From the NCBI GenBank assembly GCA_964355495.1, contig CAYHES010000040.1, forward strand, positions 1 to 18,053: a stretch of 18,053 nucleotides of DNA, written 5' to 3'. Below, in pieces: positions 1 through 6,152 of this stretch. The number at the start of each line of letters is the position of its first letter. Within the stretch, counting starts at the first letter, position 1. The DNA is from UBA6901 sp964355495. GTDB taxonomy: Bacteria; Pseudomonadota; Gammaproteobacteria; Acidiferrobacterales; UBA6901. A program made the position numbers and the translations under genes. The notes below the pieces were generated by a model. The model did no database searches, was not told where the DNA came from, and saw nothing but the letters and a program-made list of their open reading frames with translations.

Positions 1-2
1 GG

Positions 3-1082
3 CTTGCGCTGGCGGCATGCGGCACGCTGGTGATGACGCTGGCGCCGTTCCTGGGTGCCGGCGATGCACTCATGAGCAACTACATTCCGGTACTGCAACA
101 CCCGCTGTTTTTTACCGGCTTGCTGGCGTTTGCCGCCGGCTGCGCGCTGCTGGTGCTGCGTGCCATGACGGCGATTCCGCCGGTCGGTATGTGGGTGGCG
201 GGGGCGGGTGCGCTGCGTTTCGGTCTCAACGCGGCGGCGGTATCGGCGGCACTCGCGCTGATCGCCTTCGCCTGGTCGTTGCTGCTGATGCCGGATTTTC
301 TCAGCGGCAAGGCCTACTACGAACTGCTGTTCTGGGGCGGCGGGCATGTGCTGCAATTCACCTACACGCTGCTGATGCTGGTGGCGTGGCTGTGGCTGGC
401 GAGCGCCAGCGGCGCCGCGCCGCGCGTCACGCCGCGCGTCGCACTGCTGCTGTTCGCGCTCGGCCTGATGGCGGTGTTCGCCACACCGCTCATTTATTAT
501 GCCCACGAACTGACTTCGGCCGGGCACATCAAGCTGTTCACCTGGCTGATGCGCTACGGCGGCGGTCTTGCAACCCTGCCGCTCGGCCTCGCCGTGTTGC
601 TGGGACTGCTGGCGGCTCCGCGCGCCGCGCCAGACGAGCGCGCGTTGCGCGCCGCGCTGCTGGCCTCCATGCTGCTGTTCGGTATCGGCGGGATCATCGG
701 CTTTCTGATTGAGGGCAGTAACGTCACCATCCCGGCGCATTACCATGGCTCGATCGTCGGCGTGACGCTGGCGTTCATGGGCCTTACCTATTACCTGTTG
801 CCGCGCCTCGGCTTCGGCGAGCCGGACCGCCGCTGGGCGTACGCCCAGCCCTGGCTGTACGGCGGCGGGCAACTGCTGCATGTGCTGGGGCTGGTGTGGT
901 CCGGCGGCTACGGGGTACAGCGCAAGGTGGCGGGGGCGGCCCAGGGTCTGGACACGGTTGAGCGTGTCGCCGCCATGGGCCTCATGGGTCTGGGCGGCCT
1001 GATCGCCATTCTGGGCGGATTGTTGTTTCTCATCATCGTGTGGCGCGCGCTGCGCACCGCATCACCCTCCCCGAAGGGATAA
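3..1082 (+). CDS. Heme-copper oxidase subunit I-like membrane protein (5' partial)
   Basis: The frame is open to the window edge, so the true start lies upstream; GTG at 30 is only an internal candidate. The product is very hydrophobic, with about ten membrane segments, and resembles the C-terminal two thirds of the heme-copper oxidase subunit I family (COX1; CcoN/NorB-like). Visible landmarks are a GGGHVLQF segment (His codon 345-347), expected to be the first CuB histidine of helix VI, and an AHYHGS segment (His codons 738-740 and 744-746), expected to be the H-x-H heme ligands of helix X. The His-His pair expected about 50 residues after the first CuB histidine is not seen; that place reads Y-Y-A-H (His codon 504-506). 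The protein may therefore lack a normal CuB site. Family membership is fairly sure; substrate (O2, NO or none) is unknown. Confidence 0.7.
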   Translation, partial: LALAACGTLVMTLAPFLGAGDALMSNYIPVLQHPLFFTGLLAFAAGCALLVLRAMTAIPPVGMWVAGAGALRFGLNAAAVSAALALIAFAWSLLLMPDFLSGKAYYELLFWGGGHVLQFTYTLLMLVAWLWLASASGAAPRVTPRVALLLFALGLMAVFATPLIYYAHELTSAGHIKLFTWLMRYGGGLATLPLGLAVLLGLLAAPRAAPDERALRAALLASMLLFGIGGIIGFLIEGSNVTIPAHYHGSIVGVTLAFMGLTYYLLPRLGFGEPDRRWAYAQPWLYGGGQLLHVLGLVWSGGYGVQRKVAGAAQGLDTVERVAAMGLMGLGGLIAILGGLLFLIIVWRALRTASPSPKG

Positions 1083-1118
1083 TCGCGTCTATCCCCGACG
1101 ATATAGAGTGCCCTGTGT

Positions 1119-1132
1119 TTGACCTAGGTCAA
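1119..1132. promoter_or_regulatory. Fnr/Dnr/FixK-type binding site upstream of dsrA
   Basis: TTGACCTAGGTCAA is a perfect 14-bp palindrome that fits the Crp/Fnr-family consensus TTGAC-N4-GTCAA. A weak -10-like GATGAT lies at 1155-1160, centred 32 bp downstream, the spacing expected for a class II activated promoter (site centred at -41.5). The dsrA start is 122 bp further on. Related sites precede nirI and nirS in this window. The regulator itself is not in the window. Confidence 0.75.
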
Positions 1133-1179
1133 TCCTTGCCGCCCCGGTATCCCTGATGATTGCGCAGTCGCTAATCGTG

Positions 1180-1211
1180 GTGCGGCATGCGCTCGAAGGC
1201 GCATGCCGTGC
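1180..1211 (+). other. Stem-loop in the dsrA leader
   Basis: CGGCATGCGC at 1183-1192 and GCGCATGCCG at 1199-1208 form a perfect 10-bp stem with a 6-base loop. Wobble and Watson-Crick pairs extend it to 1180-1211. No T-tract follows, so it is not a simple terminator. It lies between the Fnr-type site and the dsrA ribosome binding site and could affect mRNA stability or translation. Confidence 0.55.
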
Positions 1212-1254
1212 CCAGACCCACTTCACGCGTAAATCGAACGACGGAGATCGCATC

Positions 1255-2478
1255 ATGACCAAGAAGATGCACGACACCCCGATGCTGGATCAGCTCGAGG
1301 CCGGGCCGTGGCCAAGCTTTGTGACCGGCCTGAAGCGCCTCGCGCAGGACAAGGATATGGTGGTCGATCTGCTCGGCCAGCTCGAACACTCCTACAAGAC
1401 CCGCCTTGGCTACTGGAAGGGCGGCACGGCGAGCGTGATGGGCTACGGCGGCGGCGTCATCCCGCGCTTCTCCGAGATCGCCGACAAGTTTCCGAAGTCG
1501 GCGGAGTTCCACACCATCCGCATCATGCCGCCGCCCGGCTGGCACTACGACACCGGGACGCTGCGCAAGTTCTGCGACATCTGGGAGAAGCACGGCTCGG
1601 GCCTGATCGCGATGCACGGCCAGACCGGCGACATTATGTTTCAGGGCTGCACCACCGAGAGCATCCAGGCGGCGTTCGACGAGTTCAACGAGCTCGGCTT
1701 CGACATGGGCGGCGCCGGCCCGGCGGTGCGTACCGGCATGTCGTGCGTCGGCCCGGCGCGCTGCGAGCACGCCTGCTACGACACCGGACGCGCGCATCGC
1801 CAGGTGCTGAACAACTTTATCGACGACATCCACCGCCCGGCGCTGCCCTACAAGTTCAAGTTCAAGTTCTCCGGCTGCGCCAACGACTGCATGAACTCTA
1901 TTCAGCGTTCCGACATGGCGATCCTCGGCACCTGGCGCGACGACATCCAGGTCAACCCGGCCGAGGTGAAGAAGTTCGTGAAGGACAAGGGCCGCGAGTA
2001 CGTGATCGACAACGTCGTCACCCGCTGCCCGACCAACTGCCTGAAGCTCAAGGCCGATGACACGCTCGAGGTCGACAACCGCAACTGCGTCAAGTGCATG
2101 CACTGCGTCAACGTCATGACCAAGGCGCTGTCGCCGGGCAAAGACCGCGGCGTGACGGTGCTGGTGGGCGGCAAGCGCACGCTCAAGATCGGCGACCTCA
2201 TGGGTACCGTGGTGGTGCCGTTCATGAAGCTCGACAGCGACGCGGACTATGAGAAGCTCGTGGAACTCGGGCGCACCATCATGGAGTTCTGGGCCGAGAA
2301 CGGCCTGGAGCACGAACGCTGCGGCGAGATGGTCGAACGCATTGGCCTGGCCAATTTCCTCGAAGGCGTCGGCCTGGAGGTGGACGCCAACATGGTCAAC
2401 AACCCGCGCACCAATCCATACATCCGTTTGGACGGTTGGGACGACGAAGTCGATCGCCTGAAGGCCAAGGCAGAGTAA
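1255..2478 (+). CDS. dsrA: Dissimilatory sulfite reductase alpha subunit DsrA (reverse type likely)
   Basis: DsrA pairs with DsrB in the cytoplasmic alpha2beta2 siroheme enzyme that interconverts sulfite and sulfide or a bound persulfide. In sulfur oxidizers it runs in the oxidative direction. The ATG at 1255 was chosen over the upstream in-frame start at 1156 because GGAGA lies about 8 bases before it and family similarity begins there (TPMLDQLE-GPWPSF). The 407-residue length fits the family. Cluster/siroheme motif cysteines are C164-x5-C170 and C208-x3-C212. A ferredoxin insert has C258, C262 and C278-x2-C281-x2-C284. The alpha-subunit siroheme site is often not catalytic in this family. 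The overall wording resembles DsrA of purple and colourless sulfur bacteria, but direction cannot be proven without a tree. Confidence 0.95.
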   Translation: MTKKMHDTPMLDQLEAGPWPSFVTGLKRLAQDKDMVVDLLGQLEHSYKTRLGYWKGGTASVMGYGGGVIPRFSEIADKFPKSAEFHTIRIMPPPGWHYDTGTLRKFCDIWEKHGSGLIAMHGQTGDIMFQGCTTESIQAAFDEFNELGFDMGGAGPAVRTGMSCVGPARCEHACYDTGRAHRQVLNNFIDDIHRPALPYKFKFKFSGCANDCMNSIQRSDMAILGTWRDDIQVNPAEVKKFVKDKGREYVIDNVVTRCPTNCLKLKADDTLEVDNRNCVKCMHCVNVMTKALSPGKDRGVTVLVGGKRTLKIGDLMGTVVVPFMKLDSDADYEKLVELGRTIMEFWAENGLEHERCGEMVERIGLANFLEGVGLEVDANMVNNPRTNPYIRLDGWDDEVDRLKAKAE

Positions 2479-2488
2479 CGAAACAGCC

Positions 2489-2553
2489 CAACGCAGAGGC
2501 GCAAAGAAAAATGATGAAATCCCCTTTCTCCGCGTCCTCGTGCCTGTGCGTTG
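2489..2553. repeat. Degenerate inverted repeat in the dsrA-dsrB spacer
   Basis: The left arm begins CAACGCAGAGGC at 2489 and the right arm ends GCCTGTGCGTTG at 2553; 11 of 12 terminal positions are complementary, and the inner part is less well matched. It fills most of the 108-bp dsrA-dsrB spacer, which is usually short. The pattern looks like a widespread intergenic palindromic repeat rather than a promoter. No T-tract suggests termination. Confidence 0.55.
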
Positions 2554-2586
2554 AGTTTTTGTATCAGAACTGAAGGAGAGCCAACC

Positions 2587-3660
2587 ATGTCCGCACAACC
2601 GCGTATGCCGATCGAGTCCGGGACCCCGGACCACTTCCAGTTCATGCACCCGCTGCTCATGAAAAACTACGGCCAGTGGGCGTGGCATGAGCGCCCGCGC
2701 CCGGGCGTGCTGCACCACGTCGCCCGGAGCGGTGATGAGGTGTGGACGGTCAAGGCCGGCACCCAGCGGCAGATGGACGTGCACACCATCCGCAAGCTGT
2801 GCGACATCGCCGACAAGTACGCCGAAGGCTTCGTGCGTTTCACCATCCGCTCGAACATCGAATTCATGGTGAGCGACGAGAAAAAGGTCAAGCCGCTGAT
2901 CGAGGCGCTCGCGAAGGAAGGCTTCCCGGTCGGCGGCACCGGCAACTCGGTGTCCATGATCGCGCACACCCAGGGCTGGCTGCACTGTGACATCCCGGCA
3001 TCCGACGCCTCGGGTGTGGTGAAGTCGCTGATGGACGAGCTGCACGCGGAGTTTATCAAGGAAGACATGCCGAACCGCGTCAAGATCTCGACTTCCTGCT
3101 GCCAGATCAACTGCGGCGGCCAGGCGGATATCGCCATCAACATCCAGCACACCAAGCCGCCCAAGATCAACCATGATCTCGTCGCCAACGTGTGCGAACG
3201 CCCGTCGGTCGTGGCACGCTGCCCGGTGGCGGCCATCCGCCCGGCGATGGTGAACGGCAAGCCGTCGCTGGAAGTGGATGAAAAGAAGTGCATCTGCTGC
3301 GGCGCCTGCTTCCCGCCCTGCCCGCCCATGCAGATCAACGATCCGGATCACTCCAAGCTCGCCATCTGGGTCGGTGGCAAGAACTCCAACGCCCGTTCCA
3401 AGCCGATGTTCCACAAGCTCGTGGCCGCTGGCATACCGAACAACCCGCCGCGCTGGCCGGAAGTGAATACCATCGTCAAGAAAATCCTGCGCGTCTACAA
3501 GCAGGACGCCAAGGACTGGGAGCGCGTCGGCGACTGGGTGGAACGCATCGGCTGGCCGCGCTTCTTCGAGCTCACCGAGCTGCCGTTCACCAAGTTCCAC
3601 ATCGACAACTGGCGTGGTGCGCGCGCCAGCCTGAACGCCTCGACGCATATCCGCTTTTAA
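2587..3660 (+). CDS. dsrB: Dissimilatory sulfite reductase beta subunit DsrB
   Basis: The beta subunit carries the catalytic siroheme-[4Fe-4S] centre of DsrAB. The ATG at 2587 has a strong AAGGAG at 2573-2578; an in-frame TTG at 2551 is inside the spacer repeat and is rejected. The 357-residue length is typical. The siroheme-coupled cluster motif is C134, then C171-C172-x3-C176. The spacing equals that of Desulfovibrio DsrB (C151, C188, C189, C193). A ferredoxin domain follows, with C212 and C235-x2-C238-x2-C241 plus C245. It is probably co-transcribed with dsrA and is followed by a strong terminator. The usual downstream partners dsrEFH and dsrC are not next to it, so they must lie elsewhere if the pathway is complete. 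Confidence 0.95.
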   Translation: MSAQPRMPIESGTPDHFQFMHPLLMKNYGQWAWHERPRPGVLHHVARSGDEVWTVKAGTQRQMDVHTIRKLCDIADKYAEGFVRFTIRSNIEFMVSDEKKVKPLIEALAKEGFPVGGTGNSVSMIAHTQGWLHCDIPASDASGVVKSLMDELHAEFIKEDMPNRVKISTSCCQINCGGQADIAINIQHTKPPKINHDLVANVCERPSVVARCPVAAIRPAMVNGKPSLEVDEKKCICCGACFPPCPPMQINDPDHSKLAIWVGGKNSNARSKPMFHKLVAAGIPNNPPRWPEVNTIVKKILRVYKQDAKDWERVGDWVERIGWPRFFELTELPFTKFHIDNWRGARASLNASTHIRF

Positions 3661-3686
3661 GCGGAAAAGCCGGGCAGGCAAGTGAG

Positions 3687-3721
3687 AACGGGGAGGGGCA
3701 GGTTGCGCCTCCCCGTTTTTT
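3687..3721 (+). terminator. Rho-independent terminator after dsrB
   Basis: AACGGGGAGG at 3687-3696 and CCTCCCCGTT at 3708-3717 form a perfect 10-bp stem with an 11-base loop, ending in six Ts (3716-3721). It starts 27 bases after the dsrB stop, so the dsrAB transcript probably ends here. Confidence 0.9.
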
Positions 3722-3723
3722 AT

Positions 3724-3800
3724 GTACAGGGATGTACGAATTGTCGGGTCAAGCCGCTGCGGGCTCCTGTCCTCGCGCGGCACTCGCACATCCCTGTGCG
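3724..3800. repeat. Pair of inverted ATCCCTG palindromes
   Basis: GTACAGGGATGTAC at 3724-3737 and CGCACATCCCTGTGCG at 3785-3800 are each small hairpins. They contain the same core in opposite orientation (ACAGGGATGT and ACATCCCTGT), so they can also pair with each other. The same core recurs at 10135-10150 and, altered, at 10778-10793. The rest of the non-coding stretch to 4007 shows no convincing gene. Confidence 0.6.
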
Positions 3801-4007
3801 TCGCGAATGGATTCGTAGTTTGGCCTGATCCGTCACGCGCAGAGGGGCCGGACAAATTCCGCCCTCTGGCCAGGGCCGGTCAATCTGCTACTCTCTACAA
3901 CGCGCGAATTCAAATTGAAATGCGGGCCTAATAATAACCGAGGTGGCAGATCAACTTTGAAGGTGATCGCACAGGTACCACGAGCCGTGGGAGTGGTGAG
4001 ATCGTCC

Positions 4008-4193
4008 TCAGCCGGGTTTCAACAGCAGCTGCATGAGCTGGAACGACACCAGTGCGAGCAGCAGGATGATCGCGAAGAAGATGAGCGAGCGGTTATCGAA
4101 GCGTGCCCCGCGGGCGCGCTCGATGCGGTTAAGCAGCCAGTCGGCGAAGAAATACAGGCCGATGGCCACCAGGGTAAAATAAATGGCTTCCAT
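4008..4193 (-). CDS. Small membrane protein, divergent from nirI
   Basis: This encodes 61 residues from an ATG at 4193, preceded on the minus strand by AGGAG at an ideal distance. It has two hydrophobic segments (about residues 4-20 and 37-57) joined by a basic stretch (LNRIERARG), so it is probably a two-helix inner-membrane protein. I recognise no named family. Evidence that it is real: a good Shine-Dalgarno sequence, sensible membrane-protein composition, and an upstream TATAAA (plus-strand 4223-4228) correctly spaced from an Fnr/Dnr-type site at 4252-4265. Its divergent position with nirI suggests expression under low oxygen or nitrosative conditions. Function unknown. Confidence 0.7.
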   Translation of the reverse strand: MEAIYFTLVAIGLYFFADWLLNRIERARGARFDNRSLIFFAIILLLALVSFQLMQLLLKPG

Positions 4194-4222
4194 GGAACTC
4201 CTGCGGGCGGTTGCCTATGCTG

Positions 4223-4228
4223 TTTATA
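4223..4228 (-). promoter_or_regulatory. Probable -10 element of the small membrane protein gene
   Basis: Read on the minus strand this is TATAAA, five of six matches to TATAAT. Its centre is 33 bp from the centre of the palindrome at 4252-4265, close to the 32 bp expected for a class II Fnr-activated promoter. Confidence 0.5.
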
Positions 4229-4251
4229 CCGGTTTGGCGGTGCCGGCGTAA

Positions 4252-4265
4252 TTGACCGGGGTCAA
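4252..4265. promoter_or_regulatory. Fnr/Dnr-type binding site in the nirI divergent promoter
   Basis: TTGACCGGGGTCAA matches TTGAC-N4-GTCAA exactly in both half sites. It lies between the minus-strand small membrane protein gene and nirI. A TATACT at 4284-4289 could be the nirI -10, centred 28 bp away, slightly short of the ideal spacing. The minus-strand promoter spacing is closer to ideal. One bound dimer may therefore serve both directions. Confidence 0.75.
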
Positions 4266-4340
4266 AGCGGTCGTACCGATGCCTATACTTGAAAATATCA
4301 TGAATTCTCTATCCGCCGGCCGCGCGGCCCGAAGCGCCTT

Positions 4341-6026
4341 GTGCTCATCCTGAGATCGCTCGGCCGACTGGGCGCGGGTGTCTTGTGCCTGCTGGTGGCG
4401 GGGATCGCGTGCGCCGCCGGTATCGACGAGCGCTATCCACAGGTGCGCGGCTTCTTTCCCGAGGCCACGGGCTTCGGCGCGCTCGAGGGCGACCCGCCGG
4501 CCGCACCCGTGTACCGCGGCAAGACGCTGCTCGGCTACGCCTTCCTCAGCATGGATGTCGTGCAGATACCGGCGTACTCCGGCCGGCCGATCAATACCCT
4601 GGTCGGTTTCGACCTCAGCGGCCGCATCACCGGCATCGAGATTGTGCACCATGAGGAGCCGATCCTGGTGATCGGCATCTCCAACGAGCGCCTGCAGCGC
4701 TTTGCGCGCCAGTACGTGGGCAAGTCGGTGTTCGACAAGATCGCCATCGGCGGCACGCGCGAAGGCTACGTGACCATCGATGCCATTTCCGGCGCGACCA
4801 TCACCATGATGGTGGAGAACGCCAGCATCATGCAGTCGGTGCGCAAGGTCGCGGCGGCGCGCGGCCTCAGGTCCGCTCCGTCGGGCGGCGCGCGCGCGCC
4901 GGTTGCCACGGCGCCGCACGCCAGGCCCGCGGCGTCGCGTGCGGCCGGACCCAGTGCCGCACGCACATCCAACATTGTCGAAACGCCGGCCGAGGAACCG
5001 ATCTGGGTGGACGCCTGGCGCAACCGCAAGCTCGATATCGGAGTGCTCGGTGCCGGGCTCGTGTTGCTCACGCTGATCCTGGTGTTCCAGGACTGGCTCG
5101 CGCGCCACCCGAAGCTGCTGCTCTATCTGCGCGACGGTTTTCTGGTGTACACGCTGGTGTTCATCGGCTGGTACGGGCTGGCGCAGTTGTCGGTGGTGAA
5201 CGTGCTGACCTTCAGCCAGGCGGCGATGCGCGGTTTCCAGTGGGAGAGCTTCCTGATCGACCCGATGATATTCATTCTCTGGTCGTTCGTGGCCGCCACG
5301 CTCCTGCTCTGGGGGCGGGGTGTATACTGCGGCTGGCTGTGCCCGTTCGGGGCGCTGCAGGAGTTCGCCTTCCAGTTCGCGCGCCGCCTGAAACTCCCGT
5401 TCTTCGAGATGCCGCAGATAATGCACGAGCGGCTGTGGGCGGTGAAGTACATCATCCTGCTGATCCTGTTCGGCGTGTCACTGCAATCGCTCACCGAGGC
5501 CGAGCTGCGCGCCGAGGTCGAGCCGTTCAAGACCGCCATCACCCTGCGCTTCGCGCGCGACTGGGGCTTTCTGCTCTACGCCGGCGGCCTGGTCGCCTTC
5601 TCCGCCTTCAACCGCAAGTTCTACTGCAAGTATCTGTGTCCACTGGGTGCGGCGCTCACCATTCCCGCCAAGTTTCGCATCTTCGACTGGCTGCGCCGGC
5701 ATCGCGAGTGCGGCCGGCCCTGCCAGGTGTGCGCCGCGGAGTGCGAGGTGCAGGCGATCCGCAAGAACGGCGAGATCAATGCCAACGAATGTCACTATTG
5801 CCTTGATTGCCAGGTAACCTACTGGAACGATCAAAAATGCCCGCCAGAGGTGGATCGGCGCAAGCGCCGCGAGAAGAGCGTGCGTGCGCGCGAGATGGTG
5901 CGCGGCATGGAGTCGGCGCTTGGTCCTTCGGGGCTCGACGATGTCGGCGCGCGCAGCGATGCGCGCGGCGACGCCTGTCCGGGCAATTGCGACGAATGCC
6001 GGCACAAACCGGACAAGTCCTCGTAA
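4341..6026 (+). CDS. nirI: NirI/NosR-family FMN-binding polyferredoxin membrane protein
   Basis: Members of this family are membrane flavo-iron-sulfur proteins needed for expression or activity of nitrite reductase (NirI) or N2O reductase (NosR). The position just upstream of nirS favours NirI. The 561-residue product has an N-terminal signal/anchor (about 1-26). A periplasmic FMN-binding domain follows, with D147-A-I-S-G-A-T153, where Thr153 is the expected flavin attachment site. Then come an Ala/Pro-rich linker (about 180-215) and several membrane helices (about 230-450). CGWLCP (C330, C334) and CKYLCP (C429, C433) motifs lie in the membrane part. A cytoplasmic cysteine-rich domain has C457, C461, C464, C468, C484, C487, C490 and C500, and the tail adds C546-x3-C550-x2-C553. 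It is shorter than classical NosR (about 700 residues). The GTG start lacks a clear Shine-Dalgarno sequence, so the start is less certain. Confidence 0.85.
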   Translation: MLILRSLGRLGAGVLCLLVAGIACAAGIDERYPQVRGFFPEATGFGALEGDPPAAPVYRGKTLLGYAFLSMDVVQIPAYSGRPINTLVGFDLSGRITGIEIVHHEEPILVIGISNERLQRFARQYVGKSVFDKIAIGGTREGYVTIDAISGATITMMVENASIMQSVRKVAAARGLRSAPSGGARAPVATAPHARPAASRAAGPSAARTSNIVETPAEEPIWVDAWRNRKLDIGVLGAGLVLLTLILVFQDWLARHPKLLLYLRDGFLVYTLVFIGWYGLAQLSVVNVLTFSQAAMRGFQWESFLIDPMIFILWSFVAATLLLWGRGVYCGWLCPFGALQEFAFQFARRLKLPFFEMPQIMHERLWAVKYIILLILFGVSLQSLTEAELRAEVEPFKTAITLRFARDWGFLLYAGGLVAFSAFNRKFYCKYLCPLGAALTIPAKFRIFDWLRRHRECGRPCQVCAAECEVQAIRKNGEINANECHYCLDCQVTYWNDQKCPPEVDRRKRREKSVRAREMVRGMESALGPSGLDDVGARSDARGDACPGNCDECRHKPDKSS

Positions 6027-6063
6027 AGCGATCGGGTATTTCTCTTACCGGGACTAGGGGGAT

Positions 6064-6077
6064 TTGACTCACATCAA
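6064..6077. promoter_or_regulatory. Fnr/Dnr-type binding site upstream of nirS
   Basis: TTGACTCACATCAA fits TTGAC-N4-ATCAA, the Fnr consensus with one changed half-site base. A TAAACT at 6099-6104 is centred 31 bp downstream and could be the -10 element. This gives nirS a promoter independent of nirI. Confidence 0.7.
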
Positions 6078-6152
6078 GGACTGGCGCGTTCTCGAACGTA
6101 AACTGATCGCCGTTATCCGGAATTCCAACTTGACACGACAAGGGGAGTAACC

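Noticed and set aside
1171..3855. Long minus-strand open frame (894 codons) opposite dsrAB
   Set aside because: It is the antisense shadow of two clear genes in GC-rich DNA. Its product is rich in His, Arg, Val and Ala without a recognisable domain, and it crosses the dsrB terminator.
3915..4292. 125-codon plus-strand open frame
   Set aside because: It lies antisense to the better supported small membrane protein and runs through its promoter; the product has no clear features.
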